From the NCBI RefSeq assembly GCF_003952425.1, contig NZ_CP034449.1:5878001-5942000 (forward strand): a stretch of DNA of 64,000 bases. The letters run 5' to 3'. The position numbers and the translations under genes are program-made. This stretch comes from Mesorhizobium sp. M2A.F.Ca.ET.046.03.2.1 (GTDB lineage Bacteria > Pseudomonadota > Alphaproteobacteria > Rhizobiales > Rhizobiaceae). Shown here piece after piece: positions 8,207 through 15,895 of this stretch (within the stretch, counting starts at the first letter, position 1; every line of letters starts with the position of its first letter). The notes below the pieces were generated by a model. The model ran no database searches and had not been told where the DNA came from. It worked only from the letters and a program-made list of their open reading frames with translations.

Positions 8207-10555
8207 ATGGGTATCGAAGGCGTCGGCGCCCGCGTGGCGCGCAAGGAAGACAAGAGGTTCATCACCGGCGGCGGCCGCTATGTCGACGACATGGTGGTTC
8301 CCGGCATGAAGCATGCCGTGTTCGTGCGCAGCCCGCACGCGCATGCGCAGATCAAGAAGATCGACGTGAAGAAGGCGCAAGCGATGCCAGGCGTCGTCGG
8401 CGTGCTCACCGGCAAGGAGCTCAAGGCCGACGGCATCGGCAATCTGATCTGCGGCTGGATGATCCACTCCAAGGACGGCACGCCGATGAAGATGGGCGCC
8501 TGGTCGCCGCTTGCGGTCGATAAGGTGCGCTATGTCGGTGACGCCGTCGTCATCGTCGTCGCCGACACCAAGGGCCAGGCGCGCGACGCGGCGGAAGCGG
8601 TCGAGATCACCTACAAGGAACTGAAGGCGGTGGTCGAGGCGACCAAGGCCATCCAGCCCGGCGCACCGCAGGTCCATGCCGAAGCGGAGAACAACCTGAT
8701 CTTCGACTGGGAGCTCGGCGACGGCAAGGCGACCGACGCGGCGATCAAGTCGGCGGCCCATGTCACGCGCATGAAAATCGTGAACAACAGGCTGGTGCCG
8801 AATGCGATGGAGCCGCGCGCGGCCCTCGGGCATTACGACAAGGCGGAGGACCACTATACCTGCTGGACGACGTCGCAGAACCCGCATGTCGCGCGGCTGG
8901 TGATGAGCGCCTTCTACAACGTCGCGCCGGAAAACAAGCTGCGGGTGATCGCACCCGATGTCGGCGGCGGCTTCGGCTCCAAGATCTACATCTATCCGGA
9001 AGAGATCGTTTGCCTGTGGGCATCGAAGAAGACCGGCGTCCCGGTCAAATGGGTGGCCGACCGCACCGAGAGCTTCCTGGCGGACGCGCATGGCCGCGAC
9101 CATGTCTCGACGGTGGAGATGGCCTTCGACAAGGACAACCGCATCACCGCCCTGAAGGTCGACACGATAGCCAATCTCGGCGCCTACATGTCGCTGTTCT
9201 CGTCCTGCGTGCCGACCTATCTCTATGCCACGCTCTTGTCGGGCCAGTACAACATCCCGGCGATCCACGCCAATGTGCGTGCTGTCTACACCAATACCGC
9301 GCCCGTCGATGCCTATCGCGGGGCAGGGCGGCCGGAGGCCACCTACGTGCTCGAGCGGATGATGGAAACCGCCGCGCGCGAGCTTGGTGTGTCGCCGGCG
9401 GAACTCAGGCGCCGGAACTTCATCACGTCCTTCCCGCATCAGACGCCGGTGATCATGGCCTATGACGCGGGCGATTATAACGCATCGCTCGATGCGGCGA
9501 TGAAGGCCGCCGACTATGCCGGCTTCACCAGGCGCAAGGCGGATGCGGCCAAGCAGGGCAAGCTGCGCGGCATCGGCATGAGCTGCTACATCGAGGCCTG
9601 CGGCCTGGCGCCATCATCGGCGGTCGGCTCGCTCGGCGCCGGCGTCGGCCTCTGGGAATCGGCGGAGGTACGGGTCAATGCCGTCGGCACGATCGAGGTG
9701 CTCACCGGCTCGCACAGCCACGGCCAGGGCCATGAAACGACCTTCGCGCAACTGGTCACCCAGCGCTTCGGCGTGCCGATCGACTCGGTCTCGATCGTGC
9801 ATGGCGACACCGACAAGGTGCAGATGGGCATGGGCACTTACGGCTCGCGTTCCGGCGCCGTCGGCATGTCGGCCATCGTCAAGGCGCTCGACAAGGTCGA
9901 GGCCAAGGCCAAGAAGATCGCCGCGCACCTGCTGGAAGCGGACGAGGGCGACATCGTCATCGAGAATGGCGAGGTCAAGGTCGCTGGCACCGACAAGAGC
10001 CTGCCCTGGTTCCAGGTGGCGCTTGCCTCCTACACCGCCCATAATTTGCCGGCGGGCATGGAGCCGGGCTTGAAGGAAACGGCCTTCTACGATCCGTCCA
10101 ACTTCACCTTCCCGGCCGGCTGCTACATCTGCGAGGTTGAGATCGATCCGGAGACCGGGTTGACCGAAATCATCCAGTTCGTCGCGGCCGACGATTTCGG
10201 CAACATCATCAATCCGATGATCGTCGAAGGGCAGGTGCATGGCGGCATCGCGCAAGGCGTCGGCCAGGCGTTGCTGGAGGGCGCACATTACGACGGCAGC
10301 GGGCAGCTTCTGACGGCAAGCTACATGGATTACACCATGCCGCGAGCGGACGACCTGCCGTCCTTCAAGGTCTCCACCTCGAACACGCCATGCCCGGGCA
10401 ATCCGCTCGGCGTCAAGGGCTGTGGCGAGGCCGGCGCCATCGGCTCTCCGCCGGCGGTCATCAACGCCATCACCGATGCGCTGGGCGTCGACGACATTCC
10501 CATGCCGGCATCGCCCGCGACGGTGTGGGCTACCATCCGCGCGACGAAGCACTGA
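8207..10555 (+). CDS. coxL: Form II CO dehydrogenase-like molybdenum large subunit (CoxL-like)
   Basis: Molybdopterin-binding catalytic subunit of a xanthine oxidase-family hydroxylase, 782 residues. The active-site loop reads AYRGAGR at residues 369-375. That is the form II signature; true CO-oxidising form I enzymes have AYxCSFR with a catalytic cysteine, absent here. Other family motifs include GGGFGSK and the C-terminal KGCGEAGAIGSPPA. Function as a CO dehydrogenase is therefore doubtful, and an aldehyde or N-heterocycle is possible. It is preceded by GGGAGG and followed 12 bases later by coxM. None of the form I accessory genes (coxD, E, F, G) follows. Confidence 0.9.
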   Translation: MGIEGVGARVARKEDKRFITGGGRYVDDMVVPGMKHAVFVRSPHAHAQIKKIDVKKAQAMPGVVGVLTGKELKADGIGNLICGWMIHSKDGTPMKMGAWSPLAVDKVRYVGDAVVIVVADTKGQARDAAEAVEITYKELKAVVEATKAIQPGAPQVHAEAENNLIFDWELGDGKATDAAIKSAAHVTRMKIVNNRLVPNAMEPRAALGHYDKAEDHYTCWTTSQNPHVARLVMSAFYNVAPENKLRVIAPDVGGGFGSKIYIYPEEIVCLWASKKTGVPVKWVADRTESFLADAHGRDHVSTVEMAFDKDNRITALKVDTIANLGAYMSLFSSCVPTYLYATLLSGQYNIPAIHANVRAVYTNTAPVDAYRGAGRPEATYVLERMMETAARELGVSPAELRRRNFITSFPHQTPVIMAYDAGDYNASLDAAMKAADYAGFTRRKADAAKQGKLRGIGMSCYIEACGLAPSSAVGSLGAGVGLWESAEVRVNAVGTIEVLTGSHSHGQGHETTFAQLVTQRFGVPIDSVSIVHGDTDKVQMGMGTYGSRSGAVGMSAIVKALDKVEAKAKKIAAHLLEADEGDIVIENGEVKVAGTDKSLPWFQVALASYTAHNLPAGMEPGLKETAFYDPSNFTFPAGCYICEVEIDPETGLTEIIQFVAADDFGNIINPMIVEGQVHGGIAQGVGQALLEGAHYDGSGQLLTASYMDYTMPRADDLPSFKVSTSNTPCPGNPLGVKGCGEAGAIGSPPAVINAITDALGVDDIPMPASPATVWATIRATKH

Positions 10556-10567
10556 GGAGGAACGAGC

Positions 10568-11365
10568 ATGTATTCGGTCAATTACCATCGCGCTTCTTCC
10601 GTCGCTGACGCCGCCAAGCTGCTGAAGAACGGCGACGCCAAGCTGCTCTCCGGCGGCATGACGCTGATCCCGGCCATGAAGACGCGGCTCGCGGCGCCTT
10701 CCGACCTTGTCGATGTCTCGCGGCTGAAGGACCTGCAGGGCGTCAAGTTGTCCGGCAAGACGGTCACCATCGGGGCCGCGACGACGCATTACGACGTCTC
10801 AACCGACGAGAAGCTGAAGAAGGTGTGCCCGGCGCTTGCGCATATGGCATCGCTGATCGGCGATCCGGCGGTGCGCTACAAAGGCACGATCGGCGGCTCG
10901 ATCGCCAACAACGACCCGGCGGCCGACTATCCGGCGGCTTTGCTGGCGCTGGGCGCGACGATCATCACCAACAAGCGCGAGATCGCGGCGGACAAATTCT
11001 TCAAGGGCCTGTTCGAGACGGCGCTGAAGGAAGGCGAGATCGTCACCGCGGTGAGCTTCACCGCGCCGGCCAAGGCGGCCTACCAGAAGTTCCGCAACCC
11101 GGCTTCGCGCTACGCCATCGTCGGCGTGTTCGTGAGCAAGGGCAAGGACGGGGTGAGAGCCGCCGTCACCGGCGCCGGCGAGGACGGCGTCTTCCGCTTG
11201 AAGGAGGTCGAGGCCGCCCTGGCGAAGAGCTTCGACGCCGCCGCGCTCGACGGCCTCAAAGTGCCGGCGAAAGGGCTGATGAGCGACCTTCATGCCTCCG
11301 CCGAGTACCGCGCCAATCTCATCGCGGTGATGGCCAAGCGCGCGGTGGCTGCCGCCAACGCTTGA
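10568..11365 (+). CDS. coxM: Xanthine oxidase-family FAD subunit (CoxM-like)
   Basis: Medium subunit of the molybdenum hydroxylase, 265 residues, binding FAD and passing electrons to the respiratory chain or another acceptor. The two FAD-binding motifs are present: LSGGMTLIP (around 27-35) and TIGGSIANNDPAADYPA (around 107-123). Length is slightly below the usual 280-290. GAGGAGGAA just upstream provides the ribosome-binding site. It is last in the coxSLM operon and is followed by a clear terminator. Confidence 0.92.
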   Translation: MYSVNYHRASSVADAAKLLKNGDAKLLSGGMTLIPAMKTRLAAPSDLVDVSRLKDLQGVKLSGKTVTIGAATTHYDVSTDEKLKKVCPALAHMASLIGDPAVRYKGTIGGSIANNDPAADYPAALLALGATIITNKREIAADKFFKGLFETALKEGEIVTAVSFTAPAKAAYQKFRNPASRYAIVGVFVSKGKDGVRAAVTGAGEDGVFRLKEVEAALAKSFDAAALDGLKVPAKGLMSDLHASAEYRANLIAVMAKRAVAAANA

Positions 11366-11387
11366 ACAGCCCCGCCGCGGATGAAAG

Positions 11388-11412
11388 AAGGGGCCACCTC
11401 GGCCCCTTTTTC
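11388..11412 (+). terminator. Rho-independent terminator after coxM
   Basis: GGGGCC (11390-11395) and GGCCCC (11401-11406) form a six-base GC stem with a five-base loop, directly followed by TTTTT. It lies 23 bases after the coxM stop and closes the coxSLM operon. Confidence 0.85.
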
Positions 11413-11552
11413 TTGGCCATAACAAAGGCTTGACCGGAAGCACCGGTCAAGTCGCAGCTTCGCACTTGCACAAAGTTATCCCGCACTGCGCTGGCCAGTT
11501 ATTACATCGTCGAGAAACCGGCTCGCGGCTGGCTCAACCGCAACTGGTGAGG

Positions 11553-12038
11553 TCAGGCCCTGCCGTTCTTTCGGGCGGCGAGGTAGCGGCGAAGCCCGGT
11601 TTCTCCGCGCGGCGTCGTCCAGCCATGGTTCCAGGCGAAGGCGGGCCTGAGCAGCGGCGCCAGGAATTTGAGGATCGGCCTCTCGACCGTGACCTGCCAG
11701 ACCAGATCGACATGCGTGCCGGCCCCTGACGGCGACAGCTCGGCCCGCCACAGCCCGTCGAAATCGTCGAAGGTTTTTACCACCACCAGCCGGCCGGGTA
11801 TGAGCTCGGCGGCCTCGATGATGAAGTTCAGCTCCTAGGGCAGGGCGCCGCGCGCTCGTGCCCTGGCGCGGGCGCCGACGACGCCCTTGCCCTTCTTGTC
11901 GAGCGGCTCCACCTCCTTATAGGCATCGCCCCACCAGAGCGGCAGCAACTGGGCGTCCGACAGCACATCCCACACTTCCTGGAGTGTGCCTTCAGGGATG
12001 TCCCAGCTTTCGTCGAAGCGGAAGACATTGCTCGCCAT
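11553..12038 (-). pseudogene. SRPBCC (START-like) domain protein interrupted by an in-frame amber codon
   Basis: One frame of 161 codons encodes a complete SRPBCC/polyketide-cyclase-like protein, from [15 protein letters not shown] through [17 protein letters not shown] to [19 protein letters not shown]. It is cut by a TAG at 11835-11837, between GALP and ELNFIIEA. A single base change from a tyrosine codon (TAC or TAT) would explain it. SRPBCC proteins bind hydrophobic ligands; no function can be given. Both halves are intact on either side, so this is recent decay, a sequencing error, or stop read-through. Confidence 0.75.
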
Positions 12039-12114
12039 GATGTCGCGCCCCAGCCAGCCGAGCGGTTATATTAGCTTTGGCTTGTTCTTCTGGCCAGCAG
12101 CGTTCGAAGCGTGT

Positions 12115-12615
12115 TCAGGCGGCGATCGGTTTTGCCCAATAGCGCACCGACTTCTTGCCGCCGTGGATTACCGCGTCGCCGACCTCGGCGAAACCGAGCG
12201 CGGCGTGGAAGGCATCGGAAGCCGGGTTGGGCGGATCGGCATTGACCTCGCAGGTTACCATCGTGTGGCCGGCGCACCGGGCCTGCTCGAACAGATCCTC
12301 ATAAAGGCGGCGGGCGTGGCCGCGGCCGCGCGCCGCCGCGGCGACCACCACTCGGTCGACATAGACGAAGCGCGGATAGCGCTCGCGAAACCAAAAGAAG
12401 TTCGGGCTGTCGTAATTTGCGTCCTGGTCGAAGCACAGGATGAAGGCCCCGAGCGCGCCGATGCGGCGCGTGTAGAAAGCCTCACCGAGCAGGAAGGAAA
12501 GCCGTTCCGGCTCGAGCCAGGACAGTTCCGCCGCATGCTCGTTGTTGAGCGCGAGGATGGCGGGCTCGTCGGCGGGCGAGACGCGTTCGATCGGCAGCAA
12601 CTCCTGGGTCACCAT
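12115..12615 (-). CDS. GNAT-family N-acetyltransferase
   Basis: Acyl-CoA-dependent N-acetyltransferase of 166 residues; the acceptor is unknown. The acetyl-CoA-binding region is VDRVVVAAAARGRGHARRLYEDLF (motif A, V and RGRGHA around residues 86-100), followed by TCEVNADPPNPASDAFHAALGF, the usual motif B with the GF element. ATG start at 12615. It follows cutC on the same strand with an 8-base gap, so the two are probably co-transcribed. Confidence 0.85.
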   Translation of the reverse strand: MVTQELLPIERVSPADEPAILALNNEHAAELSWLEPERLSFLLGEAFYTRRIGALGAFILCFDQDANYDSPNFFWFRERYPRFVYVDRVVVAAAARGRGHARRLYEDLFEQARCAGHTMVTCEVNADPPNPASDAFHAALGFAEVGDAVIHGGKKSVRYWAKPIAA

Positions 12616-12623
12616 CTTGGCTG

Positions 12624-13379
12624 TCAGGCTCTCGCGGCCGCGATCGTCGCCGCCACCTTGTCCTGGTCGGTCACCGTGTTGCGGTATTCGCGGTAGAGGT
12701 CGGTGCCGCCCATGCCGACATTGGGATTGCGGTAGCGCATGGCGCTGGGCACGTCCGCAAGCGCTGCAAAATGCATCTCGGTCAGCCCGGTCCGCTTGCG
12801 CACCTCGCCGATCGTATCGGGCGCCAGCGCGCCGCAGCCGAGGATGATGATGCGATCGTCCGCCAGACGCACGAGCTCGGCCAGAAGCTCGACGCCTTCG
12901 AGCGCGGTATCGCGCTGTCCGCTGGTCAGCACGCGGCCGACCTTGCAGCGGATGAGCGCCTCGAGCGCCTCAGCCGGATCACGCGTCATGTCGAAGGCGC
13001 GGTGGCAGGTGACGTTGAGCGGGCCGGCGGCCTCAACCAGCGCGCTCGTGCGCGTCTCGTCGATGGCGCCGTCGGCGGTCAGGCAGCCGACGACGACACC
13101 GGCAACGCCGAGCTCGCGAAGCGCTTCGACATCGGCCAGCATCGAGCGGTATTCGGCCTCGCTGTAGAGGAAATCGCCACCGCGCGGCCGAACGATGACA
13201 TGGAAGGGAATGGTCGCGCTTTCGAGCGCGGCGCGCACCGTGCCGAGGCTCGGTGTGATGCCGCCTTCGATCAGGCTGGCGCAGAGCTCGACCCGGTCGG
13301 CCCCGGCGGCCTGCGCGGCGAGCAACCCGTCAATGCCTTCGACGCAGATTTCGATCAGGGGTTTTTGCGTGTCCGCCAC
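12624..13379 (-). CDS. cutC: CutC-family copper homeostasis protein
   Basis: TIM-barrel protein of the CutC family, 251 residues, cytosolic. Family landmarks are IEICVEG near the N-terminus, GADRVELCASLIEGGITPS, the IRPRGGDF-like motif VRPRGGDFLYS (62-72), and VTCHRAFD around residue 123. CutC was linked to copper tolerance in Escherichia coli, but that role is disputed and the biochemical activity is not settled. Start is GTG at 13379. It is first of a two-gene unit with the acetyltransferase, divergent from the AhpD-like gene. Confidence 0.88.
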   Translation of the reverse strand: MADTQKPLIEICVEGIDGLLAAQAAGADRVELCASLIEGGITPSLGTVRAALESATIPFHVIVRPRGGDFLYSEAEYRSMLADVEALRELGVAGVVVGCLTADGAIDETRTSALVEAAGPLNVTCHRAFDMTRDPAEALEALIRCKVGRVLTSGQRDTALEGVELLAELVRLADDRIIILGCGALAPDTIGEVRKRTGLTEMHFAALADVPSAMRYRNPNVGMGGTDLYREYRNTVTDQDKVAATIAAARA

Positions 13380-13473
13380 CAGCTTCCATCCATGCTTTCT
13401 AGAAGTTGGGCAGCCCTAGCACCGGTCGCGCCGCCGCGAAAGCCGCAACCATCGGTCCAGCCAGGGAAGGCGC

Positions 13474-13525
13474 TTGACAACGCATAACTGCAAAGTTATG
13501 GATAACTCATAACTGGAAAGTTATT
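13474..13525 (+). promoter_or_regulatory. Promoter with twin palindromic operators upstream of the AhpD-like gene
   Basis: A consensus -35 box TTGACA lies at 13474-13479. Immediately downstream are two near-identical palindromes: cataactgcaaagttatg (13483-13500, perfect 7-base arms) and cataactggaaagttat (13508-13524). The first falls in the -35/-10 spacer and a possible -10 (TATGGA, 13497-13502). The centre-to-centre spacing is about 25 bases. This is a classic layout for a dimeric repressor controlling the following gene; the regulator is not in sight. Confidence 0.6.
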
Positions 13526-13568
13526 GATTGGTACGGGCCTGCCGGCAGCACGAAACCCGAGGAGACGG

Positions 13569-14027
13569 ATGATGGAAGCAAGATTGAAGAACCCGGTGAT
13601 GCTCATTCCCGGCGCGCTGCAGGCGCTGCTCGCGCTCGACAAGTCGACCGAGGCCGGCGACGTGCCGTATGTCACGCGCAAGCTCGTTCATCTGCGCGCC
13701 AGCCAGATCAATGCTTGCGCCGTCTGCGTCGATATGCACGCGCGCGAGCTGAAGAAGGCAGGCGAGAAGGACGAGCGGATCTTCGCCGTGTCGGCATGGC
13801 GCGAGACGCCTTACTTCACAGACGCCGAACGCGCGGCGCTTGCGCTGACGGAAGCCGCGACGCGCCTGGCCGATCGGTCCGACGCGGTGCCCGACCACGT
13901 CTGGGACGAGGCGGCGCGTCACTTTGACGACAAGGCGCTCGCCGCTTTGGTGATCCAGATCGCGCTGATCAACGCCTTCAACCGCCTGAACGCCACCACA
14001 AGGCAACCTGTGGGCGCCTGGGGCTGA
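13569..14027 (+). CDS. Carboxymuconolactone decarboxylase / AhpD-family protein
   Basis: Small all-helical protein of the CMD family, 152 residues. It has the AhpD-type redox centre Cys50-x-x-Cys53 with His57 (NACAVCVDMHARE), so it is more likely an alkylhydroperoxidase-type antioxidant or disulfide protein than a decarboxylase. Start ATG at 13569 (a second ATG follows at once) with GAGGAG about six bases upstream; the open frame extends upstream to 13524 but lacks that site. The strongly patterned promoter suggests inducible expression, for instance by oxidative or electrophile stress. This inference rests on the family only. Confidence 0.87.
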   Translation: MMEARLKNPVMLIPGALQALLALDKSTEAGDVPYVTRKLVHLRASQINACAVCVDMHARELKKAGEKDERIFAVSAWRETPYFTDAERAALALTEAATRLADRSDAVPDHVWDEAARHFDDKALAALVIQIALINAFNRLNATTRQPVGAWG

Positions 14028-14070
14028 GCAACAACGGGCGACCGCTTCGGAGCGGACGCTCTGCCGGCTA

Positions 14071-14499
14071 CTATTTCAGGATCGTGTTCTTGGCGCCTTG
14101 CTCGACCTGGTCGATCACCAGAAGCTTCACCGGATCGGTGCCGATATTGGTGGCCTGGTGCCATTGGCCGACCATCTCGACGATGAAGTCACCTGATTTG
14201 AAGGTGTTGGCAGCGCCGGTCTCGACATTGGTGACCTTGAGCGTTCCCTGCTCGACATAGGCGTAGCGCGGGAAGGGATGCTTGTGGACCGGGAGCGTTG
14301 CGCCCGGCGCGATCTGGTAGGACGAGACCTGCACCTCGACGTTCTTTTGCGGCAGCGTGATCGGCTGGCCCGACGCGGTCGTTGTCTTCGACACCAGCGG
14401 TGTCACCACAACGGGCGTGTTCGAACTGTCCAGCGCGTTCGCGCTGGTCGTGAAGAATGCCACCGCCAAAAGCAGTGCCGATGCCGTGATGTTTCGCAT
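14071..14499 (-). CDS. Secreted cupin-domain protein
   Basis: Single cupin domain (beta barrel) with an N-terminal signal peptide, 142 residues, expected in the periplasm. Residues 1-22 form the signal with a likely cleavage after SANA. The cupin metal-site motif is VHKHPFPRYAYVEQG (around 70-84), with a later GQWHQATN. The ATG at 14499 follows GGAGGA (14504-14509, minus strand) and was chosen over an upstream frame start at 14631. Substrate or ligand unknown. It lies downstream of the flavodoxin-fold reductase but 215 bases away, so it probably has its own promoter. Confidence 0.82.
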   Translation of the reverse strand: MRNITASALLLAVAFFTTSANALDSSNTPVVVTPLVSKTTTASGQPITLPQKNVEVQVSSYQIAPGATLPVHKHPFPRYAYVEQGTLKVTNVETGAANTFKSGDFIVEMVGQWHQATNIGTDPVKLLVIDQVEQGAKNTILK

Positions 14500-14714
14500 G
14501 GTCTCCTCCAGTTGCGGCCAGCATCGCGCCGCGATCTTGCGTGCGCAAGCGTGCCGGGGCCGATTATCAGTGGTGGCGAGGCTGCCAGTCGTTGACATGC
14601 TATTGGAAAACGCTGGCTCAGGACGCTTCACGTAACCTGCGGGGCATTCGCCATTGCCGAATGATAGCTCGCCCGAGCCACCTGGGACGTGGCTTGAACC
14701 TCGGGATGATTTTG

Positions 14715-15296
14715 TCAGTCGCCCCGTTGCCCGTGCTTGCGCATATCGTCGATCCAGCGAACTCGCTTCTTTTCGTCGGCGAAGGTGAGGCCATACAGGC
14801 TCTCACGAATAGGTTTGATTCCCGCGAAGCTCAGCATGCTTCGCTCGAAACCGCGCAATCCGTAGGCGCCAAAGTACCAACGATAGAGCAAGACCGGCAT
14901 GCCCATGGTGACGACGATGCGAGCCGAACGGCCGGCGAGCAGTTGTTTCGGAAAACCTTCTTTTCCATATTCCATGGCAAAGCCGGGCCTGAAGATATGT
15001 TCAAGGAAACCTTTGAACAGTGCCGGCATGGTTCCATGCCAAAGTGGAAACAGAAAAACCCAGTGTTCGGCCCAGCGCATATCGTCCCGCGGTTGCACGA
15101 GGGCCGGCGGTAATGCCCCGGTCTCGAATTCCGCTTGTGTACGCATGAGCGAGAACTCGAGCGTTCCCACTTCGACGCGACGAACCTCGTGCCCGGCTGC
15201 TTTCGCAGCTTCGGCATAAGCGTCTGCCATCGCATGCAGCAAGCGATGCCCACCGGGGTCTGGATGACCCTGTATGATCGCGATCCGCTTGGTCAT
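14715..15296 (-). CDS. NAD(P)H-dependent oxidoreductase, flavodoxin fold (NQO/MdaB type)
   Basis: FMN or FAD flavoprotein of the NAD(P)H:quinone oxidoreductase / flavodoxin-2 family, 193 residues. The N-terminal IAIIQGHPDPGGHRLL is the phosphate-binding loop, and FLFPLWHGTMPALFKGFLEHIF around residues 81-102 is the family signature. Likely reduces quinones or electrophiles in the cytosol with two electrons. ATG at 15296. It stands alone on the minus strand; no partner gene suggests a more specific role. Confidence 0.87.
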   Translation of the reverse strand: MTKRIAIIQGHPDPGGHRLLHAMADAYAEAAKAAGHEVRRVEVGTLEFSLMRTQAEFETGALPPALVQPRDDMRWAEHWVFLFPLWHGTMPALFKGFLEHIFRPGFAMEYGKEGFPKQLLAGRSARIVVTMGMPVLLYRWYFGAYGLRGFERSMLSFAGIKPIRESLYGLTFADEKKRVRWIDDMRKHGQRGD

Positions 15297-15566
15297 TGGT
15301 CCCTACCTCACGCATTCAATCCTAGCGCGTTCTTCCAAAACGCCTCTTTGATCTGGCGCAAGTGCCTGAGGAGATCACCCTATCCGCGTCAGCATCGTCG
15401 AATGCGAGCTGAGTTCGGCCACTATGTCGCCGAAGGCGGAAGTCCGGTGAAACAAGGGGAATCCGCAAGCCTGCCGAGGGGACGCAGACCGAGGACGAAG
15501 CTCGCCTGTCTTAGTTTGTTCATCCGGCCGGGTTACAAGTGGCGCGCTCATCCAACGGAGTATGCC

Positions 15567-15800
15567 ATGCAAACCGATGTGTCGGATCTCGACCAGCTTC
15601 AGAGCGCCTACAAGGCCGCGGTGGAGGATTGGATAGCGGCGATCAGGGAGGAAGAGGAACTCGCATCCGTCAACCACTCGATAGCCGAGATCGACAAATG
15701 GGAGGCGGCCCACTTCAAGGAGGATGAGGTGCGCGACAGGGTTCTGGAATTGAAGAAGAAATACGAGGACGCTTTGCGCAAGGATCAGTTCGGCTTCTAG
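15567..15800 (+). CDS. Small acidic helical protein of unknown function
   Basis: A 77-residue charged protein with no cysteine and no membrane segment. Sequence such as AIREEEELASVNHS and RDRVLELKKKYEDALRKDQ predicts two helices forming a coiled coil. Start ATG at 15567 with GGAG at 15557-15560; the open frame reaches back to 15135 but the upstream part has no coding character. No recognisable family. Two repeat elements follow the stop codon directly. Confidence 0.6.
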   Translation: MQTDVSDLDQLQSAYKAAVEDWIAAIREEEELASVNHSIAEIDKWEAAHFKEDEVRDRVLELKKKYEDALRKDQFGF

Positions 15801-15895
15801 AGCAATTCCGGGAAAACTAGCGGTTTTCCGTCCGGTTTTTGATTTTACGCATGTCTTTATCCGAAACCGGTTCCCACTTTCGGGAGACATGCTTT
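15801..15895. repeat. Composite of dispersed repeats A (reverse, diverged) and B (copy 1)
   Basis: 15801-15833 (agcaattccgggaaaacta then cggttttccgtccgg) is the reverse complement of family A with internal divergence. 15834-15895 is family B: it holds the arms gcatgtct and agacatgc around cgaaaccggttcccactttc. Family B recurs at 55560-55622 with one extra C. The composite fills the gap between two convergent genes, and resembles the mosaic intergenic elements described in rhizobia. Confidence 0.8.

Noticed and set aside
8204..9439. 411-codon open frame opposite coxL
   Set aside because: Antisense shadow of the molybdenum subunit gene with no motif support.
11430..11729. Plus-strand open frames after coxM
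   Set aside because: They lie opposite the SRPBCC gene remnant and show no coding character.
11553..12038. SRPBCC pseudogene as coxG of the cox cluster
   Set aside because: It is on the opposite strand, lies beyond the coxM terminator and lacks the CoxG C-terminal membrane anchor; only the general fold is shared.
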